Below are positions 16,975-25,064 of a DNA stretch of 64,000 bases, in pieces. The number at the start of each line of letters is the position of its first letter. The first letter of the stretch is position 1. The notes beneath the pieces were generated by a model. That model was not told the DNA's origin and searched no databases. It saw nothing but the letters and a program-made list of their open reading frames with translations. The translations under genes were made by a program, and so were the position numbers. This DNA comes from DAOUTW01 sp964523575 (GTDB lineage: Bacteria > Zixibacteria > MSB-5A5 > GN15 > JAAZOE01). Where the stretch lies: contig CAZGAV010000012.1 in assembly GCA_964523575.1 (NCBI GenBank), forward strand, positions 1 to 64,000, in the 5' to 3' direction.

Positions 16975-17635
16975 AGCGCTGGCTGTCTGGCGCAAGGATT
17001 TGCTTTGCGAATTCCGGACGCGCTATGCCATCAATGCCATTCTGCTTTTCGGAGTGACGACTTTGATCGTTGTCTCCTTCTCGGTGGGTCAGAAAAATCT
17101 GCCACCCGAGGTTTACGCCGCCCTCTTCTGGATCATTATCTTCTTTTCAGCCATGTCGGGGTTGGCCCATGTTTTCGTTCGCGAAGAAGAGTCGAAGACG
17201 GCCACGGTGCTGCGTTTGACATCCGATCCGACGCCGGTTTATCTGGGGAAATTGGGCTATAATGTCGTTCTGCTGGCCCTGCTCCAGGTTATCATTGCGC
17301 CGCTTTTCCTGGTGTTGACCGATGCCGTTTGCAGCGAACCGGCTCTCTTCATCGTGATTATTGTCATCGGATCGATAGGTCTGGCCGGCGCCACGACGTT
17401 GATTGCGGCCATTATCGCCCGGGCCAGCGTCAAAGGTGCGCTTTTTGCCGTCCTTTCGTTCCCCATTTTGCTTCCCCTGTTGATCGGCGTCATCAACGGC
17501 ACTACCAAGGCTATGACTCCCAAAGGCGGTGGCTGGGCCGCCGCAACTTCCGATCTCCAACTATTGGTCAGTTACGCGGTCGTCATGATCACCGCCAGCC
17601 TTTTGCTTTTCGAATATGTCTGGGAAGAAGAATAA
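16922..17635 (+). CDS. ccmB: Cytochrome c maturation membrane protein CcmB
   Basis: A 237-residue inner-membrane protein with six hydrophobic segments, and the family region FREEESKTATVLRL-like sequence after the second (residues about 85-100). It is the permease part of the CcmABCD complex. The start is uncertain: ATG 16922 lies inside ccmA with no clear ribosome site, while TTG 16943 has GAGG about ten bases upstream. Either leaves the membrane domain intact. Confidence 0.88.
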   Translation: MKKRNTVLPKNSIGLTTKALAVWRKDLLCEFRTRYAINAILLFGVTTLIVVSFSVGQKNLPPEVYAALFWIIIFFSAMSGLAHVFVREEESKTATVLRLTSDPTPVYLGKLGYNVVLLALLQVIIAPLFLVLTDAVCSEPALFIVIIVIGSIGLAGATTLIAAIIARASVKGALFAVLSFPILLPLLIGVINGTTKAMTPKGGGWAAATSDLQLLVSYAVVMITASLLLFEYVWEEE

Positions 17636-17702
17636 AAAAGGGAACTTAAAGAAAAAGAGACTGTTTTAATCTTTCTATTAATACAAACGCCGACAGTGGC
17701 GT

Positions 17703-18377
17703 ATGGAATATTGTGTTATGGTGTGGAAAGTCATTTTATTTTTGTTGATGTCGTGGGTTATCGTGGGTGCGTTCGTTTTCCCGGCGCCTCAGAAGATGAT
17801 CGGCGAAGCCAGCCGTATTTTCTATTTTCACGTGCCCCAGGCCTGGGTGGCGGTTTTGGCTTTTGTCGTCTCCATGGTCGCCTCCATCCGCTATTTACGC
17901 AAAGGGGAGAGTCTTGACGACGACCGGGCCCGGGTCGCGGCCGTGCTGGGGTTGATATTCAGCCTTCTGGCCACCGTCAGCGGTTCTATTTTCGCCAAGA
18001 TCACCTGGGGTTCATATTGGAACTGGGACCCGCGCGAGACATCGATACTGGTATTGCTTCTGATTTACGGGGCCTATTTCGCCCTGCGGTCGGCGGTCGA
18101 GGGCGAATCCCGAAAAGCCCGGCTGGCGGCTGTTTATGCCATTTTCGCTTTTATCACCGTGCCCTTTCTGGTCTTCGTCGTGCCGCGCGTTCTGCCCTCC
18201 CTGCACCCTTCTGACTCGGTCGTCAATTCTTCGGGGCAATTCACGATGGGCGGTTTTACGGCGGCGGTTTTCTTTTCGTCGCTGGCGGCCTTCACCGGCT
18301 TGTTTGTCTGGATTTACCGATTGACCATGAGGATCGTAACCGTCGAACGCAAGATTAATGAGGAGTCGCTCTCATGA
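17703..18377 (+). CDS. ccmC: Cytochrome c maturation haem-handling protein CcmC
   Basis: A 224-residue membrane protein of the haem handling family. Six hydrophobic segments, the tryptophan-rich motif WGSYWNWDPRETS (about residues 102-114), and flanking His in FHVPQAW and SLHPSDS that would ligand haem. It loads haem onto CcmE. The start could also be ATG 17718, five residues downstream. The stop codon overlaps the ccmD start (ATGA). A 67-base gap separates it from ccmB. Confidence 0.92.
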   Translation: MEYCVMVWKVILFLLMSWVIVGAFVFPAPQKMIGEASRIFYFHVPQAWVAVLAFVVSMVASIRYLRKGESLDDDRARVAAVLGLIFSLLATVSGSIFAKITWGSYWNWDPRETSILVLLLIYGAYFALRSAVEGESRKARLAAVYAIFAFITVPFLVFVVPRVLPSLHPSDSVVNSSGQFTMGGFTAAVFFSSLAAFTGLFVWIYRLTMRIVTVERKINEESLS

Positions 18378-18484
18378 CCTCCAATTATGCCGTGCTGGCC
18401 GTGACCCTGATAATCTGGGTTGGCATATTTCTGTACTTATTGTCATTGGACCGCCGGACCCGAAAAATCGAGGAAGAACATTGA
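18374..18484 (+). CDS. ccmD: CcmD, short membrane protein of cytochrome c maturation
   Basis: A 36-residue frame starting ATG 18374, overlapping the ccmC stop by four bases and the ccmE TTG start by four bases. It has one membrane helix (about residues 6-24, LAVTLIIWVGIFLYLLSL) followed by a basic and acidic tail DRRTRKIEEEH. Size, topology, tail and position between ccmC and ccmE match CcmD, which stabilises CcmE release from CcmABC. Length-based gene callers would miss it. Confidence 0.85.
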   Translation: MTSNYAVLAVTLIIWVGIFLYLLSLDRRTRKIEEEH

Positions 18485-18867
18485 AAGCCAAATTCGTCAT
18501 AGGAATAATCATCATCGGTGTTTTTGCCGTCTGGGGCATCACCTCCTTCATGTCCACTTCGATTAAATATGTGCCCCTGGCCGACGTCGCCAATACCTCC
18601 GGCACGATTCAGGTCATGGGCAAAATCGATTTTGATTCCGTCCATTACGACACCGACCGGTCCCGGATGATCTTCGATGTGACCGATCTTGAGAACCAGT
18701 CCAGCGGTCGGCGTTTGAAAATTATTTACTCCGGGGTCGTTCCGGGGAATTTCGATCAGGCGACTTCGGTTGTCGCCCGGGGACAATATCAGGACGGCGC
18801 TTTGCTGGCCGATCAACTACTCGTCAAATGCCCCTCCAAATATCAGGGGCGGGATGGAGAAACCTAA
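18481..18867 (+). CDS. ccmE: Haem chaperone CcmE, CXXXY type
   Basis: A 128-residue periplasmic haem chaperone with an N-terminal membrane anchor (residues 3-20) and an OB-fold beta barrel (IQVMGKIDFDSV, MIFDVTDL, VPGNFDQATSVVARGQY). In classical CcmE a conserved His binds haem covalently. Here the position carries Cys117-Pro-Ser-Lys-Tyr121, the CXXXY variant known from archaea and Desulfovibrio-type systems lacking CcmH. Start TTG 18481 is set by the overlap with ccmD and by the AGGAAG upstream. A longer upstream frame exists but is the ccmC/ccmD region read out of frame. Confidence 0.9.
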   Translation: MKAKFVIGIIIIGVFAVWGITSFMSTSIKYVPLADVANTSGTIQVMGKIDFDSVHYDTDRSRMIFDVTDLENQSSGRRLKIIYSGVVPGNFDQATSVVARGQYQDGALLADQLLVKCPSKYQGRDGET

Positions 18868-18870
18868 TCC

Positions 18871-21069
18871 GTGAATATTGGAATTCTGCTGATTCTGCTG
18901 GCCTTTGCCGGGTTATTGATCAGCACCCTCAGCTTTTTTCTGGCGGCTCGTGGTAAGGCCCGTTTCATCAATCTGGGCTACGCCAGCTATAAATACTTCG
19001 TCATGTTCATCGGCCTGGCTTCGGCTCTTCTGCTCTACTACTTTTTGTCCGGTGATTATTCCTTTCGCTATGTCTATGAATATTCCTCCTCCGACTCCTC
19101 GTTTTTCTATCTGATCTCCGGCTTTTGGGCCGGCCAGCGCGGCACCTACCTGCTATGGGCGCTGATGGTATCTCTGCTGGGTTTCTACATTCTCAAACGC
19201 GGCCGGGAATACACGCCTTATGCCATGTTCTTCTACGGGCTGGTCAATATCTTCTTCATCGTCATGCTCTTGGTTTTGTCGCCCTTTGAGAAACTCCCGA
19301 TGGCTCAACCTGACGGCGCCGGTTTGAATCCGCTTCTCAAAGATCCCTGGATGGTTATCCACCCGCCGGTGATCTTTCTCGGTTATGCTGCCGTGGTTAT
19401 TCCCTTCGTGATTGCGCTGGCGGCCTTGGTGAAGAAAAAATACGACGATTGGCTGGCGATTTCCTTCGGGCCGGCTGCATTGGCGGCCGTGATGCTGGCG
19501 GCCGGAAATATCATGGGTGGTTTCTGGGCCTATAAAACGCTGGGGTGGGGCGGTTACTGGGCCTGGGACCCGGTTGAAAATTCTTCCTTTATCCCCTGGA
19601 TGACCTCACTGGCTTTACTTCATGGTCTCCTGATCGAACGCCGCGACGGGGCTTTGAGAAAAACGAATCTGTTTCTGGCCCTATTCACTTTTTTGCTGGT
19701 GATCTACGGCACTTTCCTGACCCGATCCGGAGTTCTGGCCGATTTCTCAGTGCACAGTTTTGTCGATCTGGGTGTCAATGTTTACCTGATCGGTTTTATG
19801 AGTCTTTTCATCGTGCTTGGCCTGGTCATTTTCTTCGCCCGTATCGGGCAGATCAAAGGACCGTCGATAAACATGTCGTTTACTTCGCAGGAATTCGCCC
19901 TGTTGATCTCGATGTGGGTCTTGCTTCTGATTGCCCTGGTGGTTCTCTCCGGGACCTCCTGGCCGCTGATCACGACCCTCTTCGGCCGTCCGGAAACGGT
20001 TGATACCGCCGTTTATACCCGAGTCACTTTCCCGCTGGCTATCGTTCTGGGTTTCTTCCTCGGATTCTCTCCGTTCCTGGTTCGGATTGGGACGCCGGTC
20101 GGCCAGATTCTTAAAAAAGTTATGCCGGCGGCGATCATATCTATCATCATCACCGGATTCGCCTATGCCGTGGGTGTCAAGGATATAGCGTATCTATTTT
20201 TTATTTTCTTCGCATCGACGGCGGCGTTATCCAACCTGCTTGCAGTTTTCAAGTACTTCCCGGGTGACCTATGGCATGCCGGGGCTCAGCTATCGCATTT
20301 CGGATTTGCCCTTATGTTGATCGGAATTCTGGGGTCGTCGGCCTATTCATCCAATCAGAAATTGACTCTCGACCGCGGCCAGGACGCCCGGGCCTATGGT
20401 CTGGATATTACCTATGATGGCATGGCCGGAGACATCACGACTCCGGACAATGAAATTATCCTGACCATCAAAGATGGCACGCACCGTTTTGAGGCCCGGC
20501 CCAAATTATTCTGGGCGCAACGTATGGAAGGCTTGATGAAAAAGCCTTATATCCTGCGCTATTTGTCCTACGATCTCTATCTGGCGCCGGAGCAGATACA
20601 GGAACCCAACACCTCCGGCGGCTTGAAACTCACCAAGGGCCAGACGGCCACTCTCGACGGTTATTCGTTGAAATTCACCGGATTCGAGCAGGGATCTCAC
20701 AGCGGGGGCGGCGATATGACTTTCGGGGCCAGAATCGAAGTGATCGATTCTGCCGGACATACCGGAACCACTTTGCCGGCCATGGAGTTCGTCGCCGATC
20801 AGAAGATCAAGTACCATGACACGCCGTTGCTGATGGGCGTCAATAATACGCCGGTGCGGCTGGAAAAAATATTCGCTGACGAGGGCGCGGTGCTGATTTC
20901 CATTCCCGGTTTGACCTCGGCGGGTTCGCCGGATCGCCTCATTCTCGAAGTTTCCAAAAAGCCGACCATGAATGTTCTCTGGGGCGGCTCGATTCTACTC
21001 GTGCTGGGCGGTCTGTTGACGGTGCGCCGGCGCTGGGGGATGTCGGCTTTTGGCGGCGGAAACAATTGA
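18871..21069 (+). CDS. ccmF: Cytochrome c haem lyase component CcmF
   Basis: A 732-residue polytopic membrane protein that joins haem to apocytochrome c. The WWD-like motif WGGYWAWDPVENSS lies near residue 228. The conserved HPP segment (VIHPPVIFLGYA, about 165-176) and many membrane helices precede a periplasmic beta domain (about 500-690) and a final helix. The start is GTG 18871, three bases after the ccmE stop. No ccmG or ccmH lies beside it, in line with the CXXXY CcmE. Confidence 0.93.
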   Translation: MNIGILLILLAFAGLLISTLSFFLAARGKARFINLGYASYKYFVMFIGLASALLLYYFLSGDYSFRYVYEYSSSDSSFFYLISGFWAGQRGTYLLWALMVSLLGFYILKRGREYTPYAMFFYGLVNIFFIVMLLVLSPFEKLPMAQPDGAGLNPLLKDPWMVIHPPVIFLGYAAVVIPFVIALAALVKKKYDDWLAISFGPAALAAVMLAAGNIMGGFWAYKTLGWGGYWAWDPVENSSFIPWMTSLALLHGLLIERRDGALRKTNLFLALFTFLLVIYGTFLTRSGVLADFSVHSFVDLGVNVYLIGFMSLFIVLGLVIFFARIGQIKGPSINMSFTSQEFALLISMWVLLLIALVVLSGTSWPLITTLFGRPETVDTAVYTRVTFPLAIVLGFFLGFSPFLVRIGTPVGQILKKVMPAAIISIIITGFAYAVGVKDIAYLFFIFFASTAALSNLLAVFKYFPGDLWHAGAQLSHFGFALMLIGILGSSAYSSNQKLTLDRGQDARAYGLDITYDGMAGDITTPDNEIILTIKDGTHRFEARPKLFWAQRMEGLMKKPYILRYLSYDLYLAPEQIQEPNTSGGLKLTKGQTATLDGYSLKFTGFEQGSHSGGGDMTFGARIEVIDSAGHTGTTLPAMEFVADQKIKYHDTPLLMGVNNTPVRLEKIFADEGAVLISIPGLTSAGSPDRLILEVSKKPTMNVLWGGSILLVLGGLLTVRRRWGMSAFGGGNN

Positions 21070-21135
21070 GTCGCGGAAGTTTCCATTGCACAAAAACTTT
21101 TCTTGAGCGTCAAAAGGAAAAACCGATAATTTTGC

Positions 21136-21164
21136 TTGCACGTCGCGGGCAAAGATGTTATGTT
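21136..21164 (+). promoter_or_regulatory. Candidate promoter of the 21200 lipoprotein
   Basis: TTGCAC, 17 bases, TATGTT. The same -10 form occurs upstream of the gene at 13381. Confidence 0.5.
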
Positions 21165-21199
21165 TATCGCCTGTTTTGGAATATTATCGGGAGGAATAC

Positions 21200-22381
21200 A
21201 TGAAAGCAGTCGTTTCTGCCCTCTTGGCCTTGAGCCTGGTTCTGTTAATCAGTTGCACCAACGACGACAATACCGTCGAACCCATCGAGAAGTATCATTC
21301 GGTCTACCCGGTGTTTCATCTGAAAATCGATAACGGTCATCGGACTTTCGGTATCGATTCCCTGCAGTTGACGACCAATCCGGGCATCGGCTGGCCCGGT
21401 CCGGTTTATACCGATATACAGGGATTTGTCGGCACTTTGGCGGGCGGGACATTCGTGGACCGCGTCGATACCATTATAAACCCCGACACGACGATCTATG
21501 ACACGACCTGGAAAGTCTATGGCTTCCAGCCTTCGACGACCTACAACTTCTCATTCTCACGGAGCGAAGCGTTTATCTGGCGCGATTCATTCCGGGCCGA
21601 TTACGCCATTTCGGTCGATTCTTCCTGGTTGTTGTTCTCGGCCGATACGGTGCGGGTTACCAAGGCGCTGAATCCGGCCGACCCTCCCGAGACGGTTCTT
21701 TATAAAGTCGTTTTGAATCCGGCCTCGAATTTAACGCCGAAGCCGGATGATACCGTTATGCAGAATCTGTTGATCGGTTATTGGTTCGATTCCGCATACG
21801 TAATTTCCAATTCTGACGACACGGTCGCTTACCCTCCGGATTCGACCCGGGACAGTACTATCATGTGGGGACTCTGGCACCGCGTCGATTCTTTCTACCT
21901 GCCCCCTGATTCCAATATCTGGTGCCAGCTCGATTCCATCGTGGAAGTTCAGGATACGATCTACGACATTTACCAATTCCCTTCAATCGTAACCGATTCG
22001 GTATATTATTACAGTCAATGTAACAAGAAGATAGATACTGTCCAGCAACGCATTTACCGTCATTATAACTGGGGCGTATATCCCGGAGGGGATCATTCGG
22101 CGACTCCGATTCCTTCGTTCGATACGACGATCCACTTCACCTACCCCGACACGCTTAAGACTCTCGCGGTCAATCATGACGGCCTATCGATTCTGGTACC
22201 GATCGAAGACCCGGACACTCATGATACCACCTGGGTCCAGAAAGACGTCACCATCGAATTCATATATAATGGTGTGTCTCAGTCGGTTGATAGTCTGGCC
22301 TTGAACCTGACCCTGCCGCCCGTGGAAGTGTTCCCGCAATACGATTTCATTATCCGTGAGGTGCCTTCGGGCAAGAAATAA
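21200..22381 (+). CDS. Lipoprotein of unknown function
   Basis: A 393-residue protein with a lipoprotein signal peptide (LLISC, Cys19) and a beta-rich, Thr/Asp/Tyr-rich mature part with repeated short DT and DST motifs (for example NPDTTIYDTTWKVYGF and VQDTIYDIYQFPS). This composition is typical of surface beta-sandwich proteins, but I recognise no domain. ATG 21200 has GGGAGGA six bases upstream. It has its own promoter and terminator and so is separate from the ccm genes before it and the cobalamin operon after it. Confidence 0.75.
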   Translation: MKAVVSALLALSLVLLISCTNDDNTVEPIEKYHSVYPVFHLKIDNGHRTFGIDSLQLTTNPGIGWPGPVYTDIQGFVGTLAGGTFVDRVDTIINPDTTIYDTTWKVYGFQPSTTYNFSFSRSEAFIWRDSFRADYAISVDSSWLLFSADTVRVTKALNPADPPETVLYKVVLNPASNLTPKPDDTVMQNLLIGYWFDSAYVISNSDDTVAYPPDSTRDSTIMWGLWHRVDSFYLPPDSNIWCQLDSIVEVQDTIYDIYQFPSIVTDSVYYYSQCNKKIDTVQQRIYRHYNWGVYPGGDHSATPIPSFDTTIHFTYPDTLKTLAVNHDGLSILVPIEDPDTHDTTWVQKDVTIEFIYNGVSQSVDSLALNLTLPPVEVFPQYDFIIREVPSGKK

Positions 22382-22404
22382 GGTTCGCATTCGACGAATT
22401 ATCG

Positions 22405-22434
22405 AAACCCCGCCCCAAAAGGTGGGGTTTTTTT
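22405..22434 (+). terminator. Terminator of the lipoprotein gene
   Basis: AAACCCCGCC pairs with GGTGGGGTTT around CCAAAA, ending in seven T. It lies directly before the next promoter. Confidence 0.85.
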
Positions 22435-22435
22435 A

Positions 22436-22464
22436 TTGACAGATTCTATTTCTGCTCATATTAT
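22436..22464 (+). promoter_or_regulatory. Promoter of the cobalamin riboswitch operon
   Basis: TTGACA, 17 bases, TATTAT. Transcription should start near 22471, just before the riboswitch. Confidence 0.88.
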
Positions 22465-22477
22465 CATCTCAATAACA

Positions 22478-22680
22478 CATTTCGGTCCCGAAAGCGGTTA
22501 ATAGGGAAGACGGTGAAAGACCGTCGCAGCCCCGCTACTGTAATCGGCTACGAAAGGGCCAATATTCCACTCTCCCGGGTCGGCCGGGGGGGGAAGGGGC
22601 CCCGGTAGGCATGATGCCGTAAGCCAGGAGACCTGCCGGAATGGTAACTCGTAATTCGACAGCCCTCGCGGGAGGGGGAG
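22478..22680 (+). promoter_or_regulatory. Cobalamin riboswitch with RBS-sequestering platform
   Basis: The conserved core is present: GGGAAGACGGTGAAAGACCG, then GCAGCCCCGCTACTGTAA (about 22525-22543), a variable arm with a GC-rich hairpin, and TAAGCCAGGAGACCTGCC (22619-22637). Downstream, CCCTC (22663-22667) can pair with GAGGG (22672-22676), which is part of the Shine-Dalgarno sequence of the next gene. Bound B12 would thus block translation of the receptor. Family identity is clear; the platform is inferred from base pairing by eye. Confidence 0.93.
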
Positions 22681-25026
22681 TTGAAGTTGTCCCGAACCCC
22701 GAAAGCGGCTGCCGGGAATTTTTTTGGCCCGATTCCCGACAGATCATTCCGAAAAGCGGCGGTCATTTATCGGCTGATAATTCTGTGCCTGATTCTTGGC
22801 TTCGGTCACATGGCGCAGGCCCAGACTACAGTCAGAATTTCCGGCTGTGTTTATGACGCCGTCGACGGCCATCCCCTCCATCACGCCCTGATTACCCTGC
22901 GCGGCACCGACTTCGCCGCCGTCAGCGATCAATTCGGCCGTTTCGAATTGGAAAATATCCCCGACGGCCGCTATCGTCCGGAAGTATCGGCTTTCGGTTA
23001 TATTTCGCAGACGACTGAGGCGATTGACGTCGTGGTCGATATCACGCGCCGGATAACGGTGCATCTCGAACCCCGGTATCACGACATGGGGCGAACCGAG
23101 GTTATCGGAGAAGCCGCCCCGTCCCTTACCGGTGATATTGAGATCATCGATCAGCAAGCTATTCAGAGTTCGAATGCCCATACTCTAGCTGAGGTCCTCG
23201 ACCGGTTGGAGGGCGTCTATATCCAGGATTCCGGCCCAGCCGGCGGCAAAAAACAAATCAGCATCCGCGGCAGTGCCGCCAAACATGTTCTGGTGCTCCT
23301 CGACGGGCGGCGTCTGAATCCGGCCGGAAGCGGCGAGGCCGATCTTAATAGTATTCCGTTGGAAATGATCGAAAAAGTGGAGGTGTATAAAGGCGGGGAG
23401 TCGGCCCGGTTCGGCGCCGACGCATTGGGTGGCGTGGTAAACATTATAACGCAGGCAGGGCCGGGTCGGAGCCGCCCGGAGTTGAAAGCTCATACCTATC
23501 GCGGCCGTTGGGATACCGACCTTTACGATTTGACCCTGATCGACCCGGTTCGGTTCAAGGGCCTGACAACCAAGGTCACTTACGGTTTCCGTGGCTCCGA
23601 AGGCGATTTCGATTACAATTACACGGGGGCCGTCTTTCCGCGTCAGGGCGTGGAACGGGTTTACGCCGGTACCCGGGCCAACGCCGATTTCGAAAGCCGC
23701 AATTATTTTATATCGAGCCTTTATCAGGCGCGGCCGGGCACCAGTCTCAATTTTTCGGGTCAGCTCTATCGGTCCGATCAGGGTTTGCCGGGTAAAGCCT
23801 CGCAACCCGATTCCACCAGCCGCAAAACCGACGATCGTATTCTGGCCGGTATCGGAATGGAGCATCAGTTTTCGCCGAAACAGGTCCTTCATATGTCGCT
23901 TGGCTATTCTCGTCTGAAACAGGAGTTCGAGAACGAAGCGGGAAGATCTTCCTATCATAGCCGCTATACCAATGATATCGCAGATATGGAAATCTCCGGC
24001 CGCAGTCGGTTTTGGTCCGGCAATGAAATCGGCGGCGGTGTCGCTCTGCGCCGCGATATCCTGTACCATGATGAAATACTCCATCCCGAACGGAGTATGG
24101 GCCGAACCATACGCGATAATATCGGATTGTTTGCTTCCGACCGCCAGACCTTTGACCTCAACAGCTTGCCTGTCTGGGATTTGGCCGCCGTCGATGTGTC
24201 GCTTCGCCGGGATCGTACCGACACCCGTCAGGACAAATTAGCCAGCGCCGAGTCGCCGTCAACGAATCATCTCTCCCATTGGTCGCAAAAGATCGGAGCC
24301 TCGCTTTCCGCCGGCGTCCGACTTCGTCTGGTCGTTCGGGGCAGTTATGGAACTTCCTATCGCTTGCCGGAGATGAACGCTTTATTCTGGAAGAATGATA
24401 TCCGGTCGCAGGGCAACCCCGACCTGAAACCGGAACGATCCGAACATTCCGACGCCGGCTTTGAGATAAGTCTGGATAAACCGATCAGAATTTCGGCCGG
24501 CCTGACTTATTTCCACAGCCATGTCAATGAGATTATCATCTGGCGTCCCAGTTCGCCGCTGGGGATATGGACGCCTGAGAACCTCGACGCCGCCCTGATC
24601 ACCGGGCATGAGGATTTCGTCCAGATCGGTCTGTGGGATGATCGGGTGCGTCTGAGCTACGGCAATACCATCACCAATCCCCGGAACAAATCGCGAGGAT
24701 CCTCCAACTATAATAAGGTCCTGACCTTCCGGCCCCATTATGTCACCAGCCTTGACTGCGATCTCCGGTTCTGGATACTTCGCGGTGCCTATCAGATCCG
24801 GATGGCCGATATCCGATATCTTCTTGACGCCAACACCCGCTGGTACGGCGCTTATCGCGTCGATAACGCCGATTTCGGCATCCAGACCGAAATGTCCCGT
24901 GTCAAAATCGAGGCCGGGTACCGGGTGCGCAATCTGCGGGGGGAGAACTACGAATTGATTGCCCAGTATCCGATGCCGGGACGGGAATGGGGCGTTGACC
25001 TGTCCGTATCCTGGCGATTGGAATAA
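22681..25026 (+). CDS. btuB: TonB-dependent outer-membrane receptor, probable cobalamin transporter (BtuB-like)
   Basis: A 781-residue protein. A signal segment (about 26-47, ending AQA) is followed by a carboxypeptidase-regulatory-like beta domain (about 50-130), a plug domain (about 135-245, with NAHTLAEVLDRLEGV, ISIRGS and GGVVNIIT) and a 22-strand-type barrel to the C-terminal aromatic strand LSVSWRLE. The receptor class is certain; cobalamin as substrate is inferred from the riboswitch immediately upstream. The start is TTG 22681 after GGAGGGGGAG; a second TTG at 22687 is possible. The 25 residues before the hydrophobic core make an unusually long n-region. A beta-propeller gene follows after 38 bases. 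Confidence 0.88.
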   Translation: MKLSRTPKAAAGNFFGPIPDRSFRKAAVIYRLIILCLILGFGHMAQAQTTVRISGCVYDAVDGHPLHHALITLRGTDFAAVSDQFGRFELENIPDGRYRPEVSAFGYISQTTEAIDVVVDITRRITVHLEPRYHDMGRTEVIGEAAPSLTGDIEIIDQQAIQSSNAHTLAEVLDRLEGVYIQDSGPAGGKKQISIRGSAAKHVLVLLDGRRLNPAGSGEADLNSIPLEMIEKVEVYKGGESARFGADALGGVVNIITQAGPGRSRPELKAHTYRGRWDTDLYDLTLIDPVRFKGLTTKVTYGFRGSEGDFDYNYTGAVFPRQGVERVYAGTRANADFESRNYFISSLYQARPGTSLNFSGQLYRSDQGLPGKASQPDSTSRKTDDRILAGIGMEHQFSPKQVLHMSLGYSRLKQEFENEAGRSSYHSRYTNDIADMEISGRSRFWSGNEIGGGVALRRDILYHDEILHPERSMGRTIRDNIGLFASDRQTFDLNSLPVWDLAAVDVSLRRDRTDTRQDKLASAESPSTNHLSHWSQKIGASLSAGVRLRLVVRGSYGTSYRLPEMNALFWKNDIRSQGNPDLKPERSEHSDAGFEISLDKPIRISAGLTYFHSHVNEIIIWRPSSPLGIWTPENLDAALITGHEDFVQIGLWDDRVRLSYGNTITNPRNKSRGSSNYNKVLTFRPHYVTSLDCDLRFWILRGAYQIRMADIRYLLDANTRWYGAYRVDNADFGIQTEMSRVKIEAGYRVRNLRGENYELIAQYPMPGREWGVDLSVSWRLE

Positions 25027-25064
25027 GATGCGTCCCACTAATGGTAAACATGATGGAGATATCC

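Noticed and set aside
18358..18480. An N-terminal extension of ccmE
   Set aside because: This stretch encodes the end of ccmC and all of ccmD in another frame; the membrane anchor of CcmE begins at TTG 18481.
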